Below, in pieces: positions 23,550-35,149 of a stretch of DNA of 64,000 nt. Positions within the stretch are counted from its first letter, which is position 1. Each line of letters begins with the position of its first letter. The notes under the pieces are model-generated. The model ran no database searches. It was not told the DNA's origin and saw nothing but the letters and a program-made list of their open reading frames with translations. Location of the stretch: contig OY294070.1 of the NCBI GenBank assembly GCA_958510875.1, positions 114,184,703-114,248,702 on the forward strand, given 5' to 3'. The position numbers and the translations under genes were made by a program. The stretch comes from Endomychus coccineus (lineage: Eukaryota; Arthropoda; Insecta; Coleoptera; Endomychidae).

Positions 23550-23740
23550 GTTGTTAGCCACAATGGCAATGTAGACGCTGGAGTAAATCCGAATCCACAT
23601 ATGTACAAGCTAAACATCCTGATGTAGTACGTGGTAAAAGATCGGCAAAAGCAACTGCCAATCATTGATTGAGTGAAGAACAAAAAAGTAGATCAAAATG
23701 TAGGAATTCAGGATGCAAAAATCTCTCTTTCGTTTGTTGT
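23550..23740 (+). pseudogene. Possible piggyBac-like C-terminal fragment
   Basis: The plus strand reads VVRGKRSAKATANH then, after a stop, LSEEQKSRSKCRNSGCKNLS and FVCCTKC. A short R/K-rich linker followed by a C-x4-C-x7-C-x2-C cluster resembles the cysteine-rich C-terminus of piggyBac-type transposases. The match is short and broken, so this is a weak call. Confidence 0.3.
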
Positions 23741-24690
23741 ACAAAATGTAAATTTGAAATTTTTATTATCACATAAGCCCGAAGTATTAGATACAAAATC
23801 TATTATTTCGCAAGAACTAGGCAAATTGTTATCTTATGTTTACTTTTGTTGTAAATTAGCATCAACACAATAACAATTCCGTAGATTGTATGAAGGTTTT
23901 GGAAAACTGTAGAATGCTTTTATGGTATGAAAAGAAAACTGTAGATGTTTGGTTGCTAATCCATATTGCCAATCACCTCAGCATCTTGCGAGAGGTCATT
24001 TCCTGATATGAGGAGAATAAAAAATTGGTTACGCGATAATATGACTCAAAATCGTTCTGGTAGTTAATCAGTGATGAATATCGAAAATGAAGAAGCGAGA
24101 ACCATCGAAATTTGAGATATTCTACAAGTGCTTAAGCGCCAAGAATCCAGAAAATTTCATCAAAATTTCGCATAATTCTAGATAAGAACTATCAAACTAG
24201 TTTTCGTTTTCGTAAAACTTTTTCCATAAATATGCCTCTTTTTCTTTCTTTATGAATATAAACTCAATACATAAAGGAATACTCTTTAGAAAAATGTGAG
24301 CGTGGATTTTCAATTGGTTGGATACCCGAAGACTATTTACTTCAGATTATTCAGTAAATTAGGCAAATTTTGATGTTGTATGACAAATTTTCGCTTACGG
24401 CACTTTTTCCTAGGTATCCCAAAAACTGATCTAGATCTCAAGCACCTCAAGTCATGAGAGTCTTAATATGCCGATGATGGTAGTGATTTGGAAAAAGTAT
24501 TCTGGAAAATCTAATCAACAGTGGAATTTCTTTCAGTTTTTAATAACAGTTTATACCACAAGGATTCCATAACTTTGAGAGAAAAAAAATCAGATCTCCA
24601 TTCAATTTAAAATTTTCTCGAATATTAATTATCACCGTATAGTGTGATTTTCGGATTTGGGCGGAGGTATAATATCATAAAAATTTTATC
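23741..24690. other. No gene recognised
   Basis: AT-rich intron of gene B with no identifiable repeat or domain. Confidence 0.4.
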
Positions 24691-24697
24691 TACTCAC

Positions 24698-24724
24698 TCG
24701 TTTCCTCCTCATCAGGAACATTAC
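24698..24724 (-). CDS. Gene B micro-exon (27 nt, NVPDEEET)
   Basis: Twenty-seven bases between ATTTTGCAG and GTGAGT, phase 1 to 1, encoding NVPDEEET. The smallest exon in the cluster, strongly acidic. Phase, acceptor type and order between the core and terminal exons support it. Confidence 0.68.
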
Positions 24725-25019
24725 CTGCAAAATACGATTTCCTATCAGACTGATACATGATGTAATATAATGAATACATTATAATTTGGAGAAAATACAA
24801 AATTGTACATAAATGACGTAGCTTTGTTAGATAAAATGGAAAATGAAATTGCATTAAAAAATGATGAACAGGAGAGCTACAGACGGATAATATCATATGA
24901 TACAACAGCCTGTAACTATTCCCCAGAGGTAGGTATAGTTTGAAACTTCCTAGTATTAAGCTAGCGGCGTTATGTAGGCCGGAGTAGGAACGTATCAACC
25001 TTTTCAATGGGGGATTGTG

Positions 25020-25290
25020 GATGGTTTAACCACCAATTTTGTTTTGATCCCTACGTTGAAGCGGGGATAACACTTTTTACCTCCATTCATATATTACCTC
25101 CATGGTATCTGTTTGTGACAGCCGGATGCCAGATCTGTTCTAGTGCCACAGAATAATAATTATTGTGTGTGCACGGTCAACTTTAGGGGAGGAGGTGAAA
25201 CTTCTGAGCCTCCCTTGGGTACGTCCTTGGTCCCAGAGAGTGTTTACATCTCCCACCCCTGTGAATATTTGTCGATCCAAAAAAAAAATG
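25020..25290 (+). repeat. Short retroelement-like repeat ending in poly-A
   Basis: A block that is GC-richer than its surroundings ends in a run of ten A at about 25279-25288. The 3' A-tail, short length and lack of coding potential suggest a SINE or the 3' UTR of a non-LTR element. No pol III boxes are obvious. Confidence 0.3.
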
Positions 25291-25469
25291 TAAATTCATA
25301 ACAGAAAAGGAAATTCAATACATTCATATTTATCTTCATCTGAAGGCAATTTTGCTTCAACACTTTCAATTTCAAATAGTATCCAAACTTAGTTCACTCT
25401 GATGATGGCTACTTGGTGGCTGAAATGGCCTCATTACATAACAGTATTTTCAGTGGATTAGGGTATTTT

Positions 25470-26240
25470 TTTCATAGTACGTTAGTACCAGTTGCGGTAG
25501 GTTATGGGAATGACATCGCCATACTCTCTAAAGAAGCCTAGGAGAATAACTTGCAGGAGCTTATACAACAAGCCTTGCTAATTACCAAAGTCTGGTCTAG
25601 AGATCATCAACTCCCTATTCAGTTAGCTGAAATGGTCATTATCATATTCTATAGAAGGTACAAGATTGAGCCTCTAAAAACAGGCAACTTGATGTAAAAG
25701 CAGTTGACCTTGCCGAGTTGACAAAATATCTGGGAGTCATTCTGGATGAATAACTATTCTGGGAAAAGCAACTGTAGACTAGATGCCAAAATGTTCAGAT
25801 AACCTTTTCGGCAGTGTGAGAGAGCAATTGGCATGAAGTGAGATTTGGGGCTCAAGCAGTTGATGTGAATCTACACAGCTATCATCATCTCAAGACTCAA
25901 TCATGTGGTTCTCGTGTGGTGGGAAAGATCCGAACTTGTCACGACCCAGAAAATTCTAAGCTCTTGCTCAGAGTCATCACATCCACGAGGAAGAGTGAAC
26001 TAAATTCAGCATTGACGGTCCTACTCGGCGTGTTACCCCTATCACTAACGACACTAAGAATGTGCTGCGCTCATTCGAACCAGCTCAATCTGGATAGGTT
26101 CGAGATCATCAAGGACCTAACATCAGATCTAAGTATTCTGTCAAGCAGCGGGGTATCCAGATACTCCCTGAAAAACCTAGAGTACAAGGGTCTTTGGCCA
26201 TGTGCACTATCACAAGCAATAGCATCAATTGCAGAATTGT
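25470..26240 (+). pseudogene. Non-LTR reverse transcriptase fragment (jockey-like)
   Basis: Broken plus-strand frames read VGYGNDIAILS (a decayed YADD box), then LLITKVWSRDHQLPIQLAEM, then LTKYLGVILDE, then pieces matching W-x-C-R-R-A-I-G-x-K-W-G-L. These continue with WERSELVTT and SALTVLLGVLPLSLT. This order is the RT palm end and thumb of jockey-group elements and is probably the same family as the minus-strand 3' end at 9.74-10.3 kb. It lies in gene B between the core exon and the 27-nt exon. Confidence 0.7.
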
Positions 26241-26410
26241 GAAATTATTCTTTGAATTATCTTTAACTCTATTTGTACCATACAATCCCAGTTCTTGATT
26301 GATGTATCCGTAACAAATTTCAGTTAACATGAAAATGAGCAGTCATAATCTAATCTATGATGTTCTCATCGATCCAATGAATATTGGTGTGTTCTAGTGT
26401 ATAAACTTAC

Positions 26411-26587
26411 TTCTGATAAATTTCCCTGTATCTTCCAGTACGTCGGAAATGAAGATATTCATATTTCCCAAGAGAGATCGCTTTTGCCTTATTTGTGCTG
26501 AGATGGGAGATACCTCACGTGCAATGGATCTGTCAACGCTCCGCTTTGCTATAACTTGGGGATATCCCAACCCCTCCATAGCAGTAT
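26411..26587 (-). CDS. Gene B core exon: two basic sites and amphipathic peptide
   Basis: One hundred and seventy-seven bases between acceptor ATCCTTCAG and donor GTAAGT, phase 1 to 1, 58 full codons. Residues in order: TAMEGLGYPQVIAKRSVDRS, a segment with IAREVSPISAQI, then RQKR (furin-type), then SLLGNMNIFISDVLEDTGKF and IR. The LGYPQVIAK and RQKR blocks and the terminal KFIR align with gene A (LPQVIKK, RQKR, KFIK). The predicted product after cleavage is a peptide of about 23 residues plus the short tail exons. It is almost certainly secreted; function unknown. Confidence 0.8.
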
Positions 26588-26599
26588 CTGAAGGATATG

Positions 26600-29110
26600 G
26601 AGTACAAAGGCATTAGATCAATTTATAGAATAATTAAGCTTAGATTATTATAGATTAGCAGGAACTAGCTGGAACAAGAGGAGTGAAAAGGCATGAAAAG
26701 TTTGCTTCTAGATATTGATTGAATTTTGAATTGAAAATGTAACGGAGCTCAAAAATTAATGGGAAACACGTATATTTGCCATAAATTGTGGAAGATTCCG
26801 CTTATATTGGTATAGTCGAAACGCGTGATATAATAGAACTCATAATTCCGAATAAGTATATTGAACTATACGAATACCTATATAGTATCGAGTGTAGTAT
26901 AAGGATCGGATATGCATTAATCTCAATTTATAAGCCACGTTGTTGTTTGATTTTATTCAAAACCGCGCATATTTCATGTCAACTCAAGATAACGAAACAG
27001 ATGTTGTACGCATAAAAATCACGTCACAGAATTCCGGAATTGATGGAGCATCATTCACGCGAAATAAGTAGAAAGGGGATCTGCAGGAACTGGTGAAGGT
27101 CACTTGACCAGCACCTCGATTTGTATGATGAGTTTGTTAGTCAGCCTGAGTCAGTTAGAGATAGTCAGCTAGTCAACCCGAGTCATCCGGAATAAGGGAA
27201 TAAGCGATCAGTTGTACCGACGATATCGAAAAGTAAGTATTCTGCCAGTTAGAATTGAAGTATTAGGTGAATAGTAATTTTGCTAATCGAGTTTCATTAG
27301 TTTGCTCGCGGTACGGCCTTGCAATATCAAATATCGTTCATTAGTAATTGTAATTGTCATATTGTGCCTGATAAGTTCAACTTGCTCAGATTTCCATAAC
27401 GTACCGATAAACGTACTATTGTATTCATGAATAATTGTATTGTGTCAGAGGATGTGAATGATTAGAGTAAAGGGGAATAACGACTCACCAATATGCACTG
27501 AAGCTAACCGGAAATGAGAGTGTGTCGTAGATAGTCCACCGCCAAGGTCTACATGCTATGACTACCCGAAAGTCGGCTCCGAAGGGGAAATAGAGAGAAA
27601 TTGAATGAAGACGCACCAATAAACACTGTTTCTACCCGGAAATAAGGATGTGTCGTAGATAGGACACCACCAGGGTGTACACGCTATGACTACCCGGGAA
27701 GAAGCTCAGGAATGGGATACATGTTCGAGCGTCATAATATTCACTGTACACGCTGTGTCTACCAGGAAGTAAAGTGGTATTGCTGACGAGGTAATTACAG
27801 TTCTAACATGCTGCGACTATCCGGAAGTAAGAGTTATAATTCCCAAATTCATGTGTTGGTAGTATTTGAGTGCTTGGTACTGTCGTACAATTCATGGTGA
27901 TGTCGTTGTCGAGAATCTAACTAACTAGCATGGAAGAGGGCAGGACGAATAAATGTCAGTATTCACCATTATTGAAAAGTACTAAAAAAATTGCTGATAT
28001 GGCGCGGGTGTAGGGGTTATATTAAGGAGGAACCAGTAGAACTAATACCCGATTTCACTTGCCTTCTCGAGTATCTCATGCATGATAAGTAATTTGACAA
28101 TGGTGATTATTGCATGAATAGCTGCTTTCACCAATTACCGCATGACTGTTTGTTTCCAAGGTTATAATAAGGAAATAGCCTGCTCAACAATTATTGTTTC
28201 TGAGCTTCCTTGTGCTTGCCCCAAGACGAAATAAATTATCATTACAACGACAGAGTCAAATATTCATGAATGTTGAATCTTCCTGCATAAATAAACTTAT
28301 TATTGTGAAGTTCCTTGTTTGTTCAACGAAAAGTGTTACTTTCTGCAACATCATTCAAGTAGCCGAGAAGTAACCAAGTATTAATTGCAATTAAAACCTG
28401 CAATACTTAAGTATTGATCGCCAAAAAATGACAAGCTTACGTCACACAAGGAAGGCGCTTCTGAAATACGAATTCTCAAATAGTGCTATCAATTAACGAC
28501 ACGAAGCTGGTTCGTTCTCACCCTGAAGAAACAAAGATAGCTAGAACGTTAGTATACCTATACTATAGGAAACTTCACAAAATGGAAATCTTAATTTAGC
28601 ATCAGAAATTCATAGTAAAAGATATTAATCACGTTGAAACCTTTCCTTATCACATATTCCTGCAATTAGTATTATGTTCCATCGATTCTACATGCATCCT
28701 AACGTTGCACGGCCCCACCTTCATTTCAAGATCCGATCAATCTTATTTAACATCAAATTTCCGACCAAACAAACTAATCTACTTTAGGCACAGCTTCTTA
28801 TCGATGTCGCGAGGGTGTCTTTAGATCCTTGCTATTTTCTGATCCTACAATCTAATACATTTGATCTGCAGGAGTGTAAGAAAGCGGTTTTACTAACAAA
28901 AGTGAGGAAAGTCACTTGGTCAGTTTTTTATTGTTGATATATTGTATGATGTCAAACTAAAATATTTGGAGTAACAAAACCTCTACTCATCACTCAAAAT
29001 CAACGTAAAATTTTGCGAATGAAATCATTTCTCTATCTGAACAATTTGGCAAGACCTGGCCTGTATTTAAATGTTCTTGATATTTGCTTATACTCAGATG
29101 AAACAAATAT
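26600..29110. other. Gene B intron 1, no gene; contains tandem repeats
   Basis: Apart from the repeats at 27130-27230 and 27495-27850, nothing identifiable. Open frames are short and without motifs. Confidence 0.4.
27495..27850 (+). repeat. Degenerate tandem repeat, TACACGCTATGACTACCCGG unit
   Basis: About five copies of a 60-70 bp motif built from (G/T)TACACGCTATGACTACC and CGGAAATAAG / GTGTGTCGTAGATAG blocks, at about 27510, 27575, 27640, 27700 and 27745-27830. Just upstream (27140-27190) a 'AGTCAG/AGTCAACCCGAGTCA' stretch repeats on a smaller scale. Not coding. It could be a satellite or the leader of an LTR element; I could not find flanking long terminal repeats. Confidence 0.55.
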
Positions 29111-29121
29111 TTTCTACTTAC

Positions 29122-29197
29122 TGCCTTCCAGTTTTTCTGCTTTGAAAGCCAAAAGACTGAACGTAAAAAGCAGGAATACACGAACAAGAGTTTTCAT
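29122..29197 (-). CDS. Gene B exon 1: signal peptide of secreted micro-exon protein
   Basis: Seventy-six bases encode 25 residues plus one base, MKTLVRVFLLFTFSLLAFKA followed by EKLEG, then GTAAGT in phase 1. It has a basic N-end, hydrophobic core and small-residue cleavage region. It matches gene A exon 1 (MKT..V...L.F) in length class, phase and the acidic E-L-E-x residues after the signal. The frame is too short to appear as a long ORF; the longer frame on the same DNA is a shadow. Gene C starts 4.5 kb away on the opposite strand, so genes B and C are divergent. Confidence 0.78.
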
Positions 29198-29299
29198 AAT
29201 GCTTGCACCACATGAATCTGACCCTCTCACCAATCTCGTTATTATTCAATAACAATATTAATACATAAAATAGCAATCAATATAATGAATGAAATTCTT

Positions 29300-30100
29300 A
29301 TAAAATGATCTAGCACAATTATCATCAACCTATTGTTTCATTTCATGAAACATCAGAGCAATAAATACTTCAATTATTGAATCTAATCAAAAAAATAATG
29401 CTATTCAAATAATAATTCCACGGTTCAGTATAATAGCGAAAAGGCTATGATTAATTGATCACGTGACTTCCTTCACATTTGTTCCAAACCATCTTTCAGA
29501 CAACCCTGTGATCTGTATATAATTGTAGGAACAGAAAATATATCGGAAAATAAACTAAACTTTAATTTCAGAGTGTACTAAAAAGAATTGAAAAATCGTG
29601 ATCTCCGACCTCAATAACTCCATATACCAATTTTAAATAGAATCGGACCATAATCACAAAACTCGTCCGTCATCTTGGAGTCGTCATATTGTGTTTTGCT
29701 CTCACGAATTTGACGTAATATATTGTCACCCGAATGATAAGCACCTGCCAAATTTCAAGTTAATCGGACGACTAGAAGTGGGTCGAAATTGAATTACAAA
29801 ATTTCAACAGAATGTATAAATAGATTGATCGATAGATAATGGAAGGTTCTGTCAGGTTCAAAACCCTTCTGGCTATGATTTGACTAACAAACGTGTAGCG
29901 CATATTGAGCATTGATGGTATGGCAAGCGTTACTGTCACTTTCGAGGCATGTCGATCGATTCGATTTTATGGTATGTTGTATTGGTAGCCCCTCTCGTTA
30001 ATGTAAGGGAGGTTGATTGCTCCAGATTATTCGGTTTTCCAGTGATAAAATATAATGTGGTAATATGCCGTGTTAGCACTAGAAAAATTAGTCTAAATTC
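29300..30100. other. Divergent intergenic region between genes B and C, left part
   Basis: No gene recognised. The stretch 29560-29830 reads like decayed repeat DNA. Confidence 0.35.
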
Positions 30101-31954
30101 AGCTAGCTCACCCTGTATAAAATGCATCATCATTTGTAGATTGAACTCTTATAAGGTTTTCAACGTAGACTCTCATCGTGTAATCAAGTTTTCTATAAAA
30201 CAATTATTTTTCCATAAAATAAATAACACATATTTTTTTTTTACCTGGAAACTGACGATTTTACATTTTCTTTCAAAAGTCCATTTCCCCGAAATTTCCG
30301 AAACAGAAAAGTATAGATACAGTAATTCTCCTCTGAATTCCTCATCGAACGATCGTCTCAGTTTTTTCTGTCTCTTTTTCCGGAGCAAGAACGAAGTGAT
30401 CCCTTTTGTAAAATATACACCCCTAAAAAAATACTCACCAATTTCGAATTCTAATTTGAATAAGGTTTGGGACAACGTCAAAAAGGAAGTGTATAGAAAT
30501 TTTTATCAAAAATAATACATTTTTTCGGCCGTTGTCGTGTATCGAAGGAAAATCTTGAAAAATTGTACATTTGATGTAATAATTCGAAAAGGGAAAATCG
30601 GATCGCCAAAATCAGATAACCTTCAGCTGGCGCCAAGTATTGTCTGAAAACGTGCCGAACCTCAAATGTCCACTTCAAAATACGTTCCGGAACACGGCGG
30701 TGGCAATGTTTGTGACAATGCTAGTTAAATAAAAGCCTGTAGTGATATTGTTATATTGCCATGTTGAAATTGTGATGTATTTCACAACTCTGTTTTATAC
30801 TGACTTCTACTGACAGGCTGCCTTCCGAACTGAACCACAAAAGTTAGTAGTTGTCACCTTGAAACAATCAGATTTTGCTGATTACGACTTTATAACAGAT
30901 TGAATAACATATTACCGATCCTGACGGCCATGTTTTCCATAAATTTAGTAAACAAAACAGCAAAGCTCAGCTTCATCATTTTTTGTTTGGAAGTTGTAGC
31001 AACTTGTCTTGTATCCACCTATCCCATAACGTCTTCCATTGTTTCCTTTGGTTTTTGTCATTGCTGCCTAGTGCAGCGACTCGCGTACAACAGACAGAGC
31101 GTTATAGTGTTAATTTACTGATCATTCTTGTAGTCAATGTTATTCCGTGATACTTACTTTGCATCGATGAGGTTAACAGGTAGGTCTGCACTTGCCTATT
31201 CTCAGAAGAATGTTATCATTATAACATTATCGATTTCATTTTATTTCAGTTTTCATTTTTACTTTCTAGTATTTTAGATCAATTGAAAGTAAGATAATCG
31301 ATTGTTTTTTGAAAACTTATATTGTTCTGTTATGTACTTTGATTTTAAACTAACATTTATGCGTTCACCGTAAGCATGTTGATAAAGAAATACAGTTGAA
31401 TCTGTTCAAAGATTTTCAAATACAAAAAACATTATATCAAGACACGTATCTAACTTAGATGCTAGATCATTCGTTTTATCATTTACATTTTATTGAATTT
31501 ATATTATTTTTATTATAGAATAAAGATTTTATAAAATTTTTCAATTTTATATCTTCATAAGATATTCTATACCAGAAAGTGAATAAATTTGCAATAATGT
31601 AAAAACGAGCCATTTAAATTTTCCTCCAATTAGTTCTTCGCCGCCAACAGATGGCGCTGAACTATGGTTGGACTTATTAGGAAGATTCCATTCTACCATT
31701 TCCATTTGTTGTTACCTTGTTATCTTTGATAGTTGTCAGCATCACAATAACGCAGAAAATTGCCTTGTCGTAGGAAATGGTCTGCTTAGGTATACATACT
31801 ATTGTTGCACTTGCATCTGATTTATGAAAGCTTCTCATGTTCAATAAAAAAAATGGAGAATATAGAAAGAACGACCATTCATAGCTAGTTTATTGTGCAC
31901 ATTTAGTAACATTGACAACTTTCATTATAATTCATACGTAAATTTTGTAATCAA

Positions 31955-33121
31955 ATATGCTATAGTCCTTTAAGGGGTGACTCAACAGATATTTATAAAA
32001 TCATAGTACTGCAAAAAAGATTTGTAAGAAATATCTTTAAACTTAAATATCGAGAGTCATGTAGACCATATTTTATAAGACACAGAATACTAATCATCTC
32101 TTCAATTTATATCCTAGAATGTGCCTGCTTCGTTAAGAAACATTATGAAGAGTTTTTTCAGGAACATGGTTTGTTGCACAATTATGAAACTCGTCATAAA
32201 CACATTCTCTTACAAGACCAAACTGCACTAGTAGTCGAGGAATTATAGCCAAAGTGATCGAATTTTTTACTGGCAACCTGTATCGAGATACGATTTTCGC
32301 CATTTGCTTCAGAAACACAATAGAAAAAAATTTTACATATTAGTTTTACCAGGAAAAGCTTGGTTGCATTTGTGCATACAAAAAATGCATCTAAATCATG
32401 CAAGTTGCTGATCTGTGTAAATATTATATTGTCGCTCATCAAATATTGATCAAAATTGGCCAGAATTTGTTACTCGGTGGTTTTTGGGGTCGCCGATTAC
32501 GAATTTGATGTTTTCATAATGCCAAACTGCACCCTGGGGCAGATTTCAGGGGCTTGAGGTGGGGGATTTGCAATATAAAGCGGAAATCCTCAAATTTTCT
32601 CAATCATTCGGTATTTTATGGCAATTTTGGGATTTTTAAACACAAACTAAATGATGTTCGTTAACTCAAGTGGGGCAATGTGGAGCAATGTGGGGCACTT
32701 GGGACTATTATCGAATTTCAACCATCAAACCTAAAAACCTTGTTCTCTGTAGGTTTTTGTGGTCGCTCAACACGAATTCAAGGTGCATTTTCAGCTCAGA
32801 CGCTCAAATCTATAGAACCACGAAAAACGAATCGATCAGAATTTCTAACTATGTTTCGCAAAATATAAGGAATCTCGATCACAGGAGTTTTAAAAACAAA
32901 ATGATATCACGTCTTATAGAAAAATGTTATTACTCCAAATCGGAATATTACTTATAATACTTGGCTATAACTCTTCTTTTCCAGCACTTTTTTCAAAATA
33001 CTATTTAAATAAATACATACGTAGCATTTTCTTAATTTTAAACTTATCTGTACTGACGCATTCTATACCATACTTCCCTTGATCCCATGAATAAAGTTTA
33101 TTATTATTATTATTATTATTA
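31955..33121 (+). mobile_element. 5'-truncated non-LTR retrotransposon with (TTA)n tail
   Basis: The plus strand reads DIYKIIVLQKRFVRNIFKLK then YRESCRPYFIRHRIL, ISSIYILECACFVKKHYEEF and HNYETRHKH. This is the conserved C-terminal end of an RTE/jockey-type reverse transcriptase ORF. It resumes after an interruption (about 32440-32820) with FKNKMISRLIEKCYYSKSEY and a stop at 32957. The interruption resembles the 'GGTCGC.GATTACGAAT' repeat family. The element ends in ATAAAGTTTATTATTATT..., a TTA microsatellite tail (33098-33121). It is absent from the homologous position near 54.14 kb, so it inserted after the duplication. Confidence 0.75.
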
Positions 33122-33675
33122 TCATAGTTTGTTTTCATCAAATTTGGAAGCTTCGTGTTTTTTTAGTGGACAATCACCCGAGTTTTAGTTCTAATATTGT
33201 CGGAAGAAAGCATCTCCATGAATTCAACGATTATTGAGAACAACATTCATGAAAGTACATTCAGTACTGATTTGATATCCTCTGAAGCATCAAGATTGAA
33301 TCGAACATGATTCAAACACGTATGAAATATCTATCAGATGATAGATTCTCTTCACTATAATTTAATATATTTCAAATGCTGGGGATTCTTATAATGGGAG
33401 TCTTGCGACGAGTTTTGTTCTTCTCAACATTATATAATAATATAAGAATCCTATCTGAAAAGTGTAACCATTCTTAATTGTATCGCTATTCTCCATTTAA
33501 TTTAATTAAAATTATAATTGTTTGCATATTAAATCAAACAATAGATCATGCTTAAGTGGGATTTTTCATTCCAATTTTATCTTTAATGTTGATTAAAATT
33601 CCAATAGGATTCAAAAAGGCCCAAAGTGACAAACGAAATATTCTTAGCCAGTCTTTGTAACTCAGAACAAGTACA

Positions 33676-33751
33676 ATGAGGAGTGTTTTCTATGGTTGCT
33701 TAGTTCTTACTTCCATATTTGTGGTTATAACTGTTGCAAAATTAGAAAAAA
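33676..33751 (+). CDS. Gene C exon 1: signal peptide of secreted micro-exon protein
   Basis: Seventy-six bases encode MRSVFYGCLVLTSIFVVITV then AKLEK plus one base, ending at GTGAGT in phase 1. It has a basic start and a hydrophobic core with small residues at the end, as in a secretion signal. It is nearly identical to gene D exon 1, and 100 bases upstream are conserved between the two (including 'GGATTCAAAAAGGCCCAAAGTG'), which should hold the core promoter and 5' UTR. No clear TATA box is visible. Confidence 0.78.
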
Positions 33752-34119
33752 GTGAGTCCTAGATTCAATTATTGACTGCTGCATTGAACAAATGCTGTGG
33801 ATAAATTCTGTTGTAGACCACAATTTTTTTTCGAAACATCTGGTAGATACTCAACTAGAACTAGCTAGAATTATGCCGATTTTTAGAGTCAACTAAAACT
33901 GGTGTGACATTATAACTAATTTCTTGTAATGTGATAAATTATTCGCAAGTGGCAATACTTCATACTTTGAACAAATACGAGTTACAAAAACAATTAACTG
34001 TGATCTCTTGATAACTTTCATCACTCACGTCACATGAGTTATTCCATATATCATGTGAATCTATCCATCTTCTTCTATTTATTAGTCGTTTTTTGTGAGT
34101 AATTGGTGGTATTTTTCAG

Positions 34120-34161
34120 GAACATTTGGTTCTGGGGAAGTGATCATAAAGAAAGCGAAAA
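34120..34161 (+). CDS. Gene C micro-exon (42 nt, TFGSGEVIIKKAK)
   Basis: Forty-two bases between GGTATTTTTCAG and GTAAGT, phase 1 to 1, encoding RTFGSGEVIIKKAK when joined to exon 1. The exon and about 250 bases of following intron are duplicated at 37415. The acceptor and first codons also match the gene A exon at 15740 on the other strand. Confidence 0.75.
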
Positions 34162-34602
34162 GTAAGTGGACCTTGGCAACAATATGAGCTAGGTCAGACT
34201 ATAAAATGAAGGTTTCTATTATGATTAAAAATAACATATCCATATTGTAGAATTAAATACTTATATGCTTATATCATTTTCATTTATCCAATAATAAGAG
34301 TGATAATAACATAGTGTTCAATTTTACAATATGGATAAAATTCCAAATCGAATAGTAAAGGGTGAAACAATATAATTTTTTTTAAATAACAGAATAAGTG
34401 TAGTACATATATGATGTCATATAAGTATGTTTGAAAGCCATTCACGATATAACCAGATTGGGGTAGGCCCTGATATTACTTTCAGCATAAGATGATGGAA
34501 TGACCAGCAAGTAATCCCGTATACCATGCAGATAATGGAATATCCAATCAATTTCTACCAATTATTAGTCTGTCTCGGTTGATAATTCGTTATATTTTGC
34601 AG

Positions 34603-34644
34603 AAACTTCTACTGCACCAACATCAACCGTTAAGGAAGACAAAA
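34603..34644 (+). CDS. Gene C micro-exon (42 nt, STAPTS type)
   Basis: Forty-two bases between ATATTTTGCAG and GTAAGT, phase 1 to 1, encoding KTSTAPTSTVKEDK. Same class as the gene A SAAPTS exons: identical length and phase, same acceptor sequence and charged end. Confidence 0.75.
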
Positions 34645-34871
34645 GTAAGTAGAATCTATAGAAATTAGAATTTGATTTTTTACCTATGTAGCCATGTTTT
34701 TATCAGATATCATTTCGATTACAAAAGGAAATACGTATATTAAACATTGTGAAAAATGTTCAACTGTCTCGGGTATCTCCTCCCGCTAATTAACCCTACC
34801 CTATTATCAATTCAATTAAGCAATGTATTTAATCATAATTCAGAGTAAAACCGCACTTATTGCTTATATCA

Positions 34872-35112
34872 TATTACATGGTCGGGCCTTTCACGCGTTC
34901 CGACCACATCGCAGCAAACGCACCAGAAAATACAGATCAGTTTACAGGACCTACTCCTCTCCACTGAACGGGAGGAAGCTTCAGGTGCCCTAAGTAGGCT
35001 TGAAGAATCCAGAATTACTGCCCTCTGCATTCGGTCTATCAAGATCTGCGCCCAGTTCTTACAGGCCGGAATGATCTTCGAACGCAGCGGAGGTTGAATT
35101 CCGCCCAACATA
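34872..35112 (-). pseudogene. Non-LTR 3' fragment, inverted partner of 37150-37345
   Basis: The minus strand of this block is similar to the plus strand at 37150-37345 (shared order GGGCGGAATT, CGCTGCGTTCG, GATCATT.C..CCTG.AAGAACT, TTGATAGAC.G.ATGCAG). Both are pieces of the region downstream of the Cys-His block of a non-LTR element. They sit in opposite orientation on either side of the fold-back element at 35150-36732. Confidence 0.6.
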
Positions 35113-35149
35113 CCAATGATCAGAACTACTAATAATAATACTTATGCTC

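Larger units (their letters stand above)
30107..33970 (+). repeat. Segmental duplication, copy 1 (5' region of gene C)
   Basis: This interval is collinear with 52476-54870. Shared landmarks in order: CACCCTGTAT at 30109; TTTTCTATAAA.CAATTA at about 30190; 'AAATAAAAGCCTGTAGTGATATTG' at about 30726; 'TTGGAAGTTGTAGC' near 30989; 'GGTTGGACTTATTA.GAAGATTCCATTCTA' near 31665; and the gene C first exon. Copy 1 carries two inserts missing from copy 2, about 31100-31605 and 31955-33121, the second a retrotransposon. The duplication thus predates those insertions. The outermost 600 bp look like a dispersed repeat; the rest is unique to these two loci in the window. Confidence 0.82.

Noticed and set aside
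29949..30515. 188-codon plus-strand open frame, the longest uninterrupted one in its area
   Set aside because: It lies in the duplicated repeat region; the copy at 52.5 kb has the frame broken by indels, and an overlapping minus frame is equally open. No domain.
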